In this document: positions 40,441-52,600 of the stretch, piece by piece
Numbering within the stretch: the stretch's first letter is position 1
Layout: the number at the start of each line of letters is the position of its first letter
Position numbers and translations under genes: made by a program
Notes under the pieces: model-generated
The model's database searches: none
What the model was told of the DNA's origin: nothing
The model's input: the letters and a program-made list of their open reading frames with translations, nothing else
Assembly (NCBI RefSeq): GCF_947623445.1
Contig: NC_135240.1
Location: 4,526,001 to 4,590,000, forward strand
Source: Clavelina lepadiformis
Taxonomy: Eukaryota; Chordata; Ascidiacea; Aplousobranchia; Clavelinidae
DNA length: 64,000 nucleotides
Direction of reading: 5' to 3'

Positions 40441-40836
40441 ATGACATTGTTAATTGTAACTATCCTGCTACTGTGTTTGTGCATTTATGTTTGTTCGTTT
40501 CAAAGTTATCTCGGACCCTTGCTTGTAATTCACGCTTTGGATGAACCAGTGGCCGCGTTCAAACACTTTGAAAACCGGTTCTAAGAATATAACTGGACTG
40601 AACTTCATGCCATACATGCCAACACTTTAATGACAAAACAATTACCCAAAGTATTTTATAGCATTCGCCTTCAAAGCGTTGGCACCGTCACTAATTTGTT
40701 AGCAAGTGACCCATTTCCGGTTTCACTTGACGTCGGACATGTTTTGTTTCGCTGGTCATTGTTTCCGTTATACCAGAGAGAGCTTACTTCCGGTTGGAAG
40801 GATTTCGACCCCGACCCCGTACTACAGGGTCATTGA
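40441..40836 (+). pseudogene. Array ORF copy 10, interrupted by an in-frame TAA
   Basis: Leader MTLLIVTILLLCLCIYVCS and FQSYLGPLLVIHALDEPVAA precede TAA at 40584. The frame continues open to 40836 with the long C-terminus. AATAAA follows. Confidence 0.4.
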
Positions 40837-41654
40837 CACTTGTTTGTTTGTTCAGTTTGTTGATCATTAACGTTGAAACGCACAAAATGGATGCAGATGG
40901 TTGAATTAAAAACAATATTTTTAGACCGCAGTAAAACTATAATGTTATGTGGTGAATAAAATATGACTGCTTAGAGACTAAATGTTAGACATAATTTTCG
41001 CTCCGCAAAATAATGGTGAAAAATAAACAACACGATACGCAACACTGACCACGTCAGATGTCCAGAACCATATTATGGCGGTTCGATATCAACGCTTTGT
41101 TTCTTGACCTGATAACAATGGTCAATGAGGCTGGTGACTAATGAGATGATGACGACACAAACGAGCCCAGTTGTCGTCATAATATCGTCATTTGTTTAAC
41201 ATTGTGGCTAACTTTTAAAATCTAACCAATATATGTTTTGAAAATGATGAATATTAAATCGTTGAACATCGGCATCCACAATTCTAGAAAGTTCTTAATA
41301 CTTTATATGCTCGTCTATTAATCATTTGCAACAAGTGTCACCGAAACAGATCGCTTCAGCATTCATGAAAGCTTCTATGACATTTACAACAAATCTATTT
41401 ATAAGCAATCAAAGTAGCGGTTGGACGTACGTTGGACACACTGACTCTTTCTTGTCAGTTCCAACAGATTGTTAATCACAAGTAAAATTTTATTTTAATT
41501 AACTAAATTAAAACATATGTATGCCATGGTAGCAACAGGCCTGGTTAGTTTAAAGCAATTGTGGTTAAGTTTATTATTTAATTACCATCTTTTTTTTTTG
41601 TTTTGGATAAAAAGTCTCCCTCTCTCTTGATCTCTTCGAAATTTCCCGTGGAGT

Positions 41655-41700
41655 TCCTATTATTAAGAGTATTATTAAGAGTATTATTAAGAGTATTTAA
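41655..41700 (+). repeat. Short tandem repeat of ATTATTAAGAGT
   Basis: ATTATTAAGAGT is repeated about three and a half times in the leader of array unit 11. No function is suggested. Confidence 0.75.
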
Positions 41701-42046
41701 GAAATTCAAAAGCATAAGTCATCATTCTATCAACCATATCATGGTCGCGTTTGAATTGCAAATTAGTTTGAAAAACTAGAAACATTCTTTGAACAATAGT
41801 TGTTTAAAGTAACTATTTATTTTGAGGGAGTTTCAAGCTAAATATAAATGACTTTCTGCTTACCTTAAATGTGCAAGTTGTTCAAAAAATAACAAGATAT
41901 TCTGATAAAAAGAATTGATTTTCTTAACACCTTACATGGAATAAGCTAAATAAATACAAATTTGTTGCTTCAAAACGAAAAACTTTTTGCAATTGGAAAT
42001 CACCAGCGCCCAACGTCACAATGCCCGGAACAAATTTGGCGCCACA

Positions 42047-42442
42047 ATGACATTGTTTATTGTAATTATCCTACTACTATGTTTGTGCAATTATGTTTGT
42101 TCGTTTCAAAGTTATCTCGGACCCTTGCTTGTAATTCACGCTTTGGATGAACCAGTGGTCGCGTTCAAATACTTTGAACACCGGTTCCAAGATAATAAAA
42201 GCACTGAACTTTATGCCATACATGCCAACACTTTAATGCTTAAACAATTACACAAAGTATTTTATAGCATTCGCCTTCAAAGCGTTGGCACCGTCACTAA
42301 TTTGTTAGCAAGTGACCCATTTCCGGTTTCACTTGACGTCGGACATGTTTTGTTTCGCTGGTCATTGTTTCCGTTATACCAGAGAGAGCTTACTTCCGGT
42401 TGGAAGGATTTCGACCCCGACCCCGTACTACAGGGTCATTGA
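42047..42442 (+). CDS. Array ORF copy 11, full-length open frame (about 131 aa)
   Basis: The only undeleted copy open throughout. Where other copies have TTC-TAA-GAA this one reads TTC-CAA-GAT, giving FEHRFQDNKSTELYAIHANT. Layout: hydrophobic leader (MTLFIVIILLLCLCNYVCS), then a ~110-residue soluble part with VGTVTNLLASDPFPVSLDVG and a C-terminus SGWKDFDPDPVLQGH. It could be a secreted or type II membrane protein. No family was recognised. AATAAA lies about 130 bases after the stop. This copy is the best reference for the family. Confidence 0.5.
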   Translation: MTLFIVIILLLCLCNYVCSFQSYLGPLLVIHALDEPVVAFKYFEHRFQDNKSTELYAIHANTLMLKQLHKVFYSIRLQSVGTVTNLLASDPFPVSLDVGHVLFRWSLFPLYQRELTSGWKDFDPDPVLQGH

Positions 42443-43170
42443 CACTTGTTTGTTTGTTCAGTTTGTTGATCATTAACGTTGAAACGCACAAAATGGATGC
42501 AGATGGTTGAATTAAAAACAATATTTTTAGACCGCAGTAAAACTATAATGTTATGTGGTGAATAAAATATGACTGCTTAGAGACTAAATGTTAGGCATAA
42601 TTTTCGCTCCGCAAATTAATGGTGAAAAATAAACAACACGTTACGCAACACTGACCACGTCAGATGACCAGAACCATGTTATGGCGGTTCGATATCAACG
42701 CTTTGTTTCTTGACCTGATAACAATGGTCAATGAGGTTGGTGACTGATGTTATCATGACGAGATAAACGATCCCAGTTGTCGTCATAATATCGTCATTTG
42801 CTTAACATTGTCGCTATTTTAAAATTCTAACTTATATATGTTTTGAAAATGATGAATATTAAATCGTTTAACATCGGCATCTACGTTTCTAGAAAGTTCT
42901 AAATATTTTATATGCCCGTCTATTAATCATTCGCAACAAGTGTCACCGAAACAGATCGCTTCAGCATTCATGAAAGCTTCTATAACAATTACAACAAATA
43001 TATTTATAAGCAATCAAAGCAGCCGTTGGACGAACATTTTACAAAACATAAATTTGCAAAAATGATGTTCGCAAAAAGTGGGAGGGGAAATATTTTTAAT
43101 TGCTAGGAAGAGCGTCAAAACGAGAAGTGGTTTTTACAAAACAGCGAAAGCACAAGCGACCTTCTTTTTT

Positions 43171-43883
43171 AGTCCCTATCTAGGTACCTAGGTAATATAC
43201 AGTGCACCTTGCACATAACTGGCAAGTTGAGGCCAATGATGTTCCTCGCTATATGCGATTATATCATGGGTTCTCTAGCTTTGGAGCGCGACATAAAGTC
43301 TTGTCATTGTATGTTATTCATTGAGTCGCTTAATCTTATCAATGTGAATCATATTTAGGTTACCATAGCACTATTACACTATAGCACTATTGTTAGCACT
43401 AGCATTATAGCACTATTTCCTACATAGCACGTTAAAATGAATTCAAACGAGATCACATTCACCGTCATTTCAATTCAAACCGGATTTTTCATCCGATACT
43501 TGCGTGATGATCAGTTATCTTCACAAACTTATTAACATGTGGCACTTGCACATAAGAGATTCATCAATATCTATGCTAAACTTTATTGTTTTCACGCCAA
43601 ATTATAATTAACAAACTAAGAAAAGATGGTTGTTTGAACACTAATGTATGATAAATAAACAAAGAATTGAGTATTCAGTGTACGCTGCCACGCCAAAATT
43701 CGCGTCTTTGCACAGGTGATTTCCTATCGAAAACTGTACTACTTTCTCATCAGGCAGTTATATGCAAGATTCACTGTATATAATAAACTACAAACTTTAA
43801 CTTTTGATGTATAGGTAACAACAAAAGATACACTCCAGATTGTAACCAAATAAGCCGATTTTGCATCTGCCATCCAAGAAAAT
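43171..43883. other. Transition from the array to the inverted repeat
   Basis: The array homology stops abruptly at about 43170 (after CGACCTTCTTTTTT). The following 0.7 kb holds small TAGCACTAT repeats near 43367-43425 and a fragment resembling the 9.4-kb tandem repeat (near 43650). No coding sequence recognised. Confidence 0.4.
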
Positions 43884-44413
43884 ACAGCAAACTAAAAATA
43901 GGAACAAAATCTCCAGTTAATCTCCGAATAAAGTGGTTTTATATCTTAATGTTCTAGAGTTTCCCCGAAGGGAATCACCTAAAAAAGAAAGCAAGGGGAA
44001 TCACCAAAAACAAACCAGGGGAAAACACACGGGGGCTTCTATGACGTAAGCCAGTTAAACATCAACTAGTCGTTTACCACAAAAAAGATAAAGTTTTATA
44101 ATGTTTAATTTTGACGTAGATCGTATTTTGAATGGTCAATTTATGGATACCGCCTTTTAGGTTTGGTCTTTTGCTCATCATTCAAAATATAACAAAGAAA
44201 CTTCTTATTCTTGAGGTATTTTGAACCTAAAGGTGGGCAAGCTTGATGTCACCTTCACCAAAATTTGGAAGAATTGTGAATTATATTTAATGATTTTAAA
44301 ACACTACTTGATGCAGATCCCCAATCAAATATTCCATATTGTAAAGCACTGAAAACTAGACTATAGTATAACATCATTAAAACCTTTTTATTAGTAAATT
44401 GCCGAATTTGGTA
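43884..44413 (-). mobile_element. Left arm of a 530-bp inverted repeat with a non-LTR reverse-transcriptase remnant
   Basis: This arm is the reverse complement of 46829-47356 with few differences. On the minus strand the inner part and adjoining bases (44255-44485) read IRQFTNKKVLMMLYYSLVFS, ALQYGIFDWGSASS and LKSLNIIHNSS, the pattern of the C-terminal end of LINE-type reverse transcriptases (a tyrosine-rich YYSL...YGI..WG motif). It is a 5'-truncated retrotransposon remnant; no intact ORF remains. Confidence 0.7.
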
Positions 44414-44574
44414 CCAGACACCAAAGATTCTTGACAGTTTTTTTGCAAAGATCTTCAATATGAAATTTCCATTAAAATTGTTCATCTAGTATTATTCAAA
44501 TATATTTCATTTTGGTTATTTTTTAAACATTAAATTCTTTTTAATGAAAAAAAAACAATTAAAACTTGTTAAAA

Positions 44575-44672
44575 AAAACTTTAACTGGCTTACGTCATAG
44601 AAGCCCCCATGTGTTTTCCCTTGTTTGTTTTTGGCGATTCCCTCGCTTTCTCTTTAGGTGATTCCCCTCGGG
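44575..44672 (+). repeat. Extra inverted fragment of the repeat end
   Basis: AACTGGCTTACGTCATAGAA, GCCCCCATGTGTTTTCCC and GGTGATTCCCCTCGGG repeat, in opposite orientation, the outer part of the left arm (about 43960-44065). The left arm can therefore pair with this fragment as well as with the right arm. Confidence 0.7.
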
Positions 44673-45107
44673 AATGGAAGAAGACTGCATTCGGAGTTTA
44701 ACTGAAGACTTTGTTCATGTATTTGACCCTCCGCTCCTTTATATCGTTAAACTCTTTATCTGCATTTAATGGTTTGATTTAGGGGAATCATCTAAAAGTA
44801 TTAAATATTTAACAAGGACAGCAGTATTAGCCTCTGGCTGGTGACTTATTACAGAAATAAGATTTGAACCAACTACGTACAACGAAAATGAAGATAATAA
44901 TCGGTATTTCTGGTGAAAAATTTAAAAATCTTAAAATAACTCTTCACATTTATGTCGATTTACAAAATGAACGATAAACTTCAAAAGTTAACTTGAAGCT
45001 GAACTTATCACTTTCATCAGATCTCCACGTCATCACTTTTATTATAGACACTGTGAGCCTTTTCCTCAGCAACATATTTTTGCCTTGTTTCGATTAGATG
45101 GTGTTGA

Positions 45108-45108
<1 letters not shown>

Positions 45109-45147
<39 letters not shown>

Positions 45148-45150
45148 CGG
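45109..45150 (+). repeat. (GATGAC)n microsatellite
   Basis: About seven perfect GATGAC units. A translation would give Asp-Asp runs, but no ORF context supports coding. Confidence 0.9.
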
Positions 45151-46828
45151 TGATGGCGCAGTTGAACCAGTGACCATACCTACGAACACGAGGCTACGAA
45201 TTACAGCTCGTTGTTTATGGTGAGGTCCACGAAAAATTTTTCGAGTCTCAAAAGGTCGTGAATATTTTTCACACCTGGAAAATTTAGAAGTCAGTATATG
45301 CTGCTATTGCCTGATTATAAACGTTTCTTAGCGGTCAGCGCAGTCTTTATGTTTAACTGCTGGTGGTAGGACTGCTGTTTTATTTGGTTGACATTGATAA
45401 ACTCAGAGGTTGATTTACTTGTTTACTTTTTATCGATAAAAACAATAACATCTTAACTGATGTTCAATAATAGTGAGACATCTTAAAACAGTGAAATAAC
45501 AATGTTATTTAGATTGAATTTAGTAGAATCAACTATAATTAATACGATTACAATAAACGGCCTTGCTAACTATTTACTAATTGACCCATGAAAAATGCGT
45601 CACAATGAAATAAACACGAACACGATGCAAAACTCACGGCATGAACTTTCGACAGAAAATTCGATGAAAATTATTCAAAGTTATGGATACGTTTACGTAG
45701 CTTGTGCCTAGACGGTAATAAAAGTACAATTGTTGGAATTACATTGATTCTTAACACTTGCTTTATTGTCACTATGTATGTAGCTATAACTTTGTATGTC
45801 GCAGAACTAACAAGAAGCGTGACCAAGTTGGTAACACCTGACTTTGAATATTTGGTTTTTTAAACCAAATACCTGATCATTTTTTGCGATGTTCGAGTCA
45901 TGGGATTGAATTATAATTATGTATACATAATCAAAATTTTAGTCCTGTGATTTCAGTTTTTCAGCATTTCAATTGAGATTTTGTATTTTAGTTGTTTGAC
46001 CAACTTTTGCTTCGCTTCGCTTGACCCGAGTTTATCCTAAAACTTGAGTGTTCCAGTACCTTTGAATTATCCAGTAAGATAAATTTCAAATTCGGGGTTG
46101 TTGCTGTAAATGTTCATGGTGAGTCTCACCAGGCTAATTCCCAAGGCCAGTTCGCGAAACCTAAAGGTTTGAATGACGCAAGGAACGTTAAAAAGTAAAC
46201 CAGCAATAACCTGCTTGAAAACTAGCACAGTTGTGGTCGTTCATGGTGGGACGATGTTTGATTTAATGTTTGCTTAGTCGTATCTGAGGTAATTATAATG
46301 TCACTGACTTATTACGACCTAAGCAATGTCCACAAATTGTCATATTGGACAGCTGTCTTTGATTTGGCTATCGTCTTTGTCGGCTGCATGATGAGTCTCT
46401 TTCTTCTAACCGTGAAATTTGATTGCTCCGTTTGCATCAATATCTAAATGCAATTTAACGCACTCATTGATTAGATTGCCTGCAAAGAAATGAACACCGC
46501 AGCAGCAAACAGGATACACTTTTTATTCACAGCTTCCAGTCGCCCGATAATTATATAATCGAGGTATTCACGTTGTCTTGAATGCACTCGATTCACTGCA
46601 TAAAAATTAACTTTGCAGACTCGCAAATAATTTATTCCTTTCAGCATAAATCGTCTCTCTGATTGCTTAAGTTAGTTTTCGCGTTTCTCTGCCAGTTCTA
46701 TATTTTTGTTGTTGGTTTTTTTGAAAAATGGATTGCATCGCTATTTATATGGTACGTAAACGTACCCATAACTTTGAATAGTTTTCATAGAATTTTCTGT
46801 CGAAAGTTCATGCCGTGATAATTCAAAT

Positions 46829-47356
46829 TCGGCAATTTACTAATAAAAAGGTTTTAATGATGTTATACTATAGTCTAGTTTTCAGTGCTTTACAATATGG
46901 AATATTTGATTGGGGATCTGCATCAAGTAGTGTTTTAAAATCATTAAATATAATTCACAATTCTTCCAAATTTTGGTGAAGGTGACATCAAGCTTGCCCA
47001 CCTTTAGGTTCAAAATACCTCAAGAATAAGAAGTTTCTTTGTTATATTTTGAATGATGAGCAAAAGACCAAACCTAAAAGGCGGTATCCATAAATTGACC
47101 ATTCAAAATACGATCTACGTCAAAATTAAACATTATAAAACTTTATCTTTTTTGTGGTAAACGACTAGTTGATGTTTAACTGGCTTACGTCATAGAAGCC
47201 CCCGTGTGTTTTCCCCTGGTTTGTTTTTGGTGATTCCCCTTGCTTTCTTTTTTAGGTGATTCCCTTCGGGGAAACACTTGAACATTAAGATATAAAATCA
47301 CTTTATTCGGAGATTAACTGGAGATTTTGTTCCTATTTTTAGTTTGCTGTATTTGC
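46829..47356 (+). mobile_element. Right arm of the inverted repeat with the same reverse-transcriptase remnant
   Basis: Plus-strand copy of the left arm, including the VLMMLYYSLVFSALQYGIFD and WGSASSSVLKSLNIIHNSS remnant. It ends in the same GGTGATTCCCTTCGGGGAAA and GGAGATTAACTGGAGATTTT sequence. Small differences show that the arms are not a recent perfect palindrome. Confidence 0.7.
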
Positions 47357-47710
47357 ATGTTTGGGCAAGTCTGGATACTCCGTTTAATAGCTTGTTATGA
47401 AACTGTGGCCTAATCACCTTTAAGGGCGTCGCGTGAGAAACGCTTTTCGTTTAATGGTGACGTTCTTAATTGCTCAGCATTGTTTCTTTGTCGCTGTTTT
47501 CATTTGTTTGATCTTTCAAAGTTTAGGTTTTTGTGCAATAAATCCGTCATACGTCAAAATATGTCAGAATCAACAAAGTGATCACTCACAATTTTATTAC
47601 TAAAGTAGGTGGAAGTAGTTGGAAGTGTGACGCAGAATAGCAACGGCAGCGCCCACAAGCACTTGACAATGCAGCAGCAAATTCCAGTCTGCATTGAATT
47701 GCAATCATGT

Positions 47711-49672
47711 TCATATTTTAAAGAAGCAACAGCTTCCTGTATCATTTGAGAGAATTAATTCATTCTGGTTTATAATAATGAACGACATGACCGGGTTGCA
47801 GCGTTCCTTCGAATTAACCAAGTCGGTCAAATATCGTACTTGGTGGTCAGTTAGACCGCAATGGTTGAGAGTGACCTTGTGCAGGTTCGTCAACGATTTG
47901 TCCAATAAAGAAAGGAAACTTTTCCACACGTTCAATTCATTAGCGAGGCAAGTTTCGTAAGAAAGCGTCAGTTCTCTCAAAAATGTTGTGGTTGGGTTTG
48001 ATTGACAGATTTCTTGGCAGCAAGTGGACAACCAATCAAGGAAATCTGCTGTGACGCTTCCATCAGCTAATTCCAGTGAAAGCAACGACTTCGGGAAACG
48101 AACAAGATTGTTTGCGGAGCAACTGTCAGTGTTAGTTTGTTGAAAACTCATTTGTAATCCGCTCAACTTGATGGAATGTAAGTGCGGCCATTTGCAGAAT
48201 AATTCATTCCATAAGGTGGCGGTCTAAATAAATGCACATAGATCAGGGTGATGTGAACTTGGCTGCATTGATATTACAAATTATATTTTCATTGTAAAAA
48301 TATATAAAACGTGAAAGTTGTAAATACTTACCTCGAAAATTGAAAACTTTACCTTCAGCCAGTCCGAAATCTCGAGAAAAATCTTTTTCAATTGAGATAA
48401 CTGAAGCAATAAATCTTTTTTTTCCATAAATTTCCTTGGGTTAGATACATTGATATGAAGTTGAAGAACATTAGTGGGAAAATGTAAGCGTTGTAGAATT
48501 GTTTCCATCACATCACAGCAATGATGGATCCTGTTCATAAAAAAATGTTGTTTAAAAAATGTCATGAACATAATTTCACCAAAGAAAGCAATAATAATAA
48601 ACTTGATTTTTAACATATTGAGCATTTCAATATTTTCTACTTTAACTTTAAAATATAATCTTAAATGCTAAAAAGAAACTTGCTAAAAAAATTTGTAAAT
48701 GAAAATTACCTGATAGAAATGGTGTTAACTGTAAAACCAAACGTTATAGATTGTTCTAAAACTGAAAGAAACTCATAATTGCACGGCTCCCTCGAACACA
48801 TTTTCAGATTTATGGATGGGGCAGTGGTTGAAATTTTAGCTGAAAAATATTTTTGATTTTTTCGGAAAATCAGAGATAAATTTGCATTTCAAATATGTTT
48901 TAAAATCATATAAAATTAATTTACCAGTTTGAGAATCCTGTGGTTTTGCATACTCGGGAGGAAAACCACCAAGTGTGTTCAACAGAATATTTAAAGTTTC
49001 TGTTGTACTCAACGCGCCCGCATGATGCCGCTCTAAGTCCAAATCTAACCTCTCTCTTCTTTCCTTCATTATGTTTTTCAGTCTTGGTAATATGTACCAT
49101 GACCGGAAGTGACGTGTTGATAAATATGCTTTTTCGCCGGAATGGCGCTTAACTCGTTTCGACCAAATGTTATCTTTGCAAATGTTGTTTGAAACCAGAA
49201 AGCCTTCGAAAGCATATTTGTACACCAAATATGTTGGTGTGTATAAAAAGCCGAAAGTGTCAGGCGAATCTTCTATGATGGACGAAGGCGAAAACTTTCT
49301 TCCAGGCCATGTGAGCATTAAAATGTGGATGCAAGTTCTAAATATTTCTTTTGACCACTTCTGAAATCTCATGTTACAGGTCCTTAAATAGCTTGATGCT
49401 TGTGTGGTGTCTTTTCCGTTTCTGTCTGTCTTAAATTCTTTCAAACAACAGCATGGCGTATCTGGAATGTCAGTACGTCCATTTACGACCAGTATAAAGA
49501 CCTTTACCAGATCTGTTATAACTGGTGCGGGCAAATGTTTGCTGGTGAAGAACTCATAAAAGAATTTGTTGACAGAAGAAATACTTTTCTTTCGCAATAC
49601 ACTTTCATATAAACGAATTGCAATTAATTGTCTTCCCAAGTCATACAGAGTTATTGGATTTTTACTATTCAT
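47711..49672 (-). CDS. Leucine-rich-repeat-like protein, paralog A
   Basis: Four minus-strand exons: 49672-48925, 48839-48710, 48530-48332 and 48223-47711 (stop), all in phase. It parallels paralog B at 53163-55113 exon for exon with the same splice phases. The N-terminus has ITLYDLGRQLIAIRLYESVL then KFFYEFFTSKHLPAPVITDL, resembling the start of elongin-BC LRR adaptor proteins (SLxxLC...LP motif), which is tentative. The C-terminal exons have LRR-type spacing: LQLHINVSNPR, LSQLKKIFLEIS, HLHSIKLSGLQMSF, SLLSLELADGSVT and HKVTLNHCGLTDHQVRYL. It may be an intracellular LRR adaptor or recognition protein. Family name not established. Confidence 0.68.
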
Positions 49673-52600
49673 TATGTGAAATGTATATAAAGTCTGTAAA
49701 AAAAGTGAATTTTTTGTTATTTACAAATTTTTAATGTAACTGTAACTTAACTAAAACACTTTTTGTCATAAATTGCCTCCATGAACTCAATTTTGTCAAA
49801 TTTCAAAGTTGATTACTTCACATCAACGTTTATTTAGTTGACACAAGCATTAGCTTGCTTCACCAGGTGTGCTATGATATGGTAGATGAATATATTAATG
49901 CATTGATTCATAAGTCCAACAACTTCATCTTTCTAAGCGCTTTCTAAGTAAGTCTAAGTTTATTAGTAGTAGTAGTTTAGCAGTTTCGAAGCGATCGGAA
50001 GAAATTCAGGGCCAGCAAAAAAATGTTCTGTTCAAAAGTGACACAGAATGAACAAGTTAGACCACTCAGTCTGTTCTTTTACACCAAATCGATATTGTTT
50101 ATTGGAAGATTAAACTTGCACCATCTTTGCTATCACTTTTTTCTGGCTACACCCAAACTTAAAATTTGCAACAAAACATATCGACAGTATGCCCGGATAA
50201 GTTGGACGAACTGAGCGTTAGTTAAGCCTTAACAGTCAACTTTCAAAGCTACGACGGCACGAAACCAAGTTTGGTGGCAAAGCTGAAACAACAGGATTCC
50301 CACTGAAAACCATCCCTGAATTTTTCTTAATTCTTGAAGCAGAGAAACCGAAACACAAATCTGTGTTTTCTTGAAAACAAAAATTGCACGAAACAAGCTG
50401 TGATCTTTCTCAACAGTTCCACTGCTTGTGCTCAGATTATTTCAGTAAAAAGACAAAGGTGCGAACAAGCTTATTAGCAGTTGAGTCCGTGTAAGCAGGT
50501 CAGCGTCAGATTAATCGCAATTTGGTCACGCACAGGGACAAGAAAAATTGTCATCAATCGCTTCCATTCTAATGAGTTTCCCTCGAGCAAAATATAAGAT
50601 TATAATTAACTTTGAACTTTCATTTACTTCGTATATTTGTTTCATTTAAAACCACAGTTGCCTCAATCAGATTAAGAAACGGAAAATATGGAAGACAACT
50701 CAATGAATCAATGAGTCGGAGAATGGAAGCATATTAAAATGAGTTAATTCAGTAAATGATTCAGCGTTTAATAAATTAATCATTTAACTTTACACTTTTT
50801 ATTACATCACAGACCTTTTCCACTTTTACTGCAGCATAAACACAACTGACACGTCGGGATGAGACTTGATTTGAAATTGAAACGTTCACTTGACACTCAT
50901 AAATTTCATAAATGTAGAATTGTTTCAAAATATCTTCCATCGTCGTCGTCATCATTTTCTTCTGCGCATCACAAATAACTTTTCGCATTTTTAATCGTTT
51001 ATTGCTACAAGATCTTACTGCATCTCTGCACTATTACTATTGTCTCCGCACCAAACTGAAAAAGCTAAAATACTCATCAGTTTTGTGGGAAGCTGAATTT
51101 AAATGACGTTCAATTCCTGACAGTTTTCGACCCCACACACTGGCAGCAACATCTCGACACAAAGACTGATCGTGCGGACATTCTCAGGTCAATTAACTTT
51201 GTGTTGCAATAATGGCCGCTGTTAAGTCAAACAGAGAATAAACTAGGTCACAGATGTCATAAAAGAGAGTCGAGAATCGAAACTAAAAACTCAATCCAAT
51301 GCTAATGACGTGAAATAATGAGTTTGCTGCGTGAACCAATTAAACGTCAATTCATCGTTTTTCTTGTCTTTGTGGCTGACCAAATTCTTTTGTTCGTTTT
51401 TCAGGTTAATCCGAGGCCGACCTATAAATACGTCCTCAATTAACAATGGACCGTTGTCGCTCGTCTGGGCACGAGAAGTCGAAAGCTGGAATCATCGCAT
51501 CTTGCTTCGCGCAGGATGCAAGTTGGGAAGAGCACGATCAACATGAAGTTGTTAGAATTATAAATCAATGTATTAATATATTTATTTGCCATTTCGCTAC
51601 TTGGCTTACTCGCGTAGCTTCTTGGCATAAAATGTACCGAAGGTTCCGGTATTCGATGCTACTTTTAAAAAGTAGTTCGGTGCTTTGTCGGTGCTCGGTA
51701 CTTTTTGCGTAAAAGATGCTGCTTCAAATGCAATGTTTGCCGCTGTTATGCCCCCGGTAAAGGTTACTAAAGGTCAAAACATATGTAACGTTAATCGCTT
51801 CCATTTTTACTTGACATTTCTATATTAAAAAGATCAACAGATGCTAAAATTGGCATTAAGCATTAATTAACATGTATTTTTGAAAACATATGAATACTTG
51901 TTAAACTTTTGAAATAATCACGTGGAAAGTACTAAGTACTGGAACCGACCGCAAATTCTTGAAGAACCAGCAAAAACGAAGCAACATTTTCGACAAAAAG
52001 AAATTTAAAATAGATTAGAGCAGAGTCGGAGCAAACAAGCTTTTGAAAGCTAGATTAGGATTTCCGCCATTTTGCTTTTTTTGTCGTTAATTTTTATTAT
52101 TCTGAAATTATCGAACTTTTCTTTGTGTTCTGTCGCCGCCATTTATCGTTTTGGTTTTGTGGCCACGACCCTTGCTCTAAATTTTGTCTTGATTGGGTCG
52201 CTCCCAATTTTGGTTCCAATTCAAACATTTACGTCAAAGCACAATCGCACGTGTGAGGGAGCAGAGGAAGTAAAATGAGGTTTTTTCTTCATTAGAAGCG
52301 CGATCGTGGTGTAAAGTTTGGTTTGCTTCAAAGTTATTTTAAACAAACGACGTCTTGTTAATTTTAGAACAATTGCTTCAATATAAAGTCAGTCGGCAGA
52401 AGTGTCACAATAATTCTTTCTAAAGTGCGTGATGCAGAAATAGATGAACGAATCGCATTAAGTTCTTCATAAGACCGGGTTGTCAAGATTTTACGTTCAA
52501 TATTTGCCAAGTTTATCATAATCTGTTAGACTGAAGCGAAAATCTTGAAAACGTGCAGCCTTGTCCACGTGACAGCTATTTGCAATGAATCAATGATCGA

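Larger units (their letters stand above)
23450..43170 (+). repeat. Array of eleven related 1.5-2.2 kb units, each with a short leader-type ORF
   Basis: The block beginning at CAACGTCACAATG and running through the ORF to AACGTTGAAACGCACAAAAT recurs eleven times. The ORF start positions are near 23602, 26573, 28203, 29751, 31299, 32837, 34945, 36508, 38234, 40441 and 42047. Each copy is followed by a shared 3' region (GTGGTGAATAAAATATGACT, GAACCATGTTATGGCGGTTC, CCCAGTTGTCGTCATAATAT). Most units also carry a tRNA-derived SINE head between ORFs, and some an extra block starting AGGAAGAGCGTCAAAACGAG. A kinase-gene fragment (24.68-25.93 kb) interrupts the array after unit 1. Units 6+7 and 8+9 look like a higher-order pair. 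Variation between units is substitutions plus defined deletions, so copies differ in age. Confidence 0.9.
44414..46828. other. Spacer of the inverted repeat
   Basis: 2.4 kb between the arms. It has a second, shorter inverted pair: CACGGCATGAACTTTCGACA and GAAAATTC blocks near 45640-45715 match the reverse complement of about 46750-46818. Otherwise AT-rich, with the GATGAC microsatellite and no convincing exon. Confidence 0.5.

Noticed and set aside
23450..43170. Array considered as satellite DNA, rDNA-like spacer or CRISPR-like array
   Set aside because: Units are long, contain a retained ORF and poly(A) signal and vary by defined indels; the genome is eukaryotic.
45109..45150. Asp-rich coding repeat from (GATGAC)n
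   Set aside because: No open frame of useful length around it; a simple microsatellite.
50776..50988. 70-aa minus-strand ORF between the LRR-like genes
   Set aside because: Plausible amino-acid composition but no recognised family, no splice or paralog support.
51400..51712. Possible exon after TTTTTCAG at 51405
   Set aside because: A good acceptor-like sequence, but no family, no donor with matching frame and no neighbouring exons.
52072..52278. 68-aa hydrophobic ORF
   Set aside because: Isolated, starts in a T-rich run and has no supporting context.
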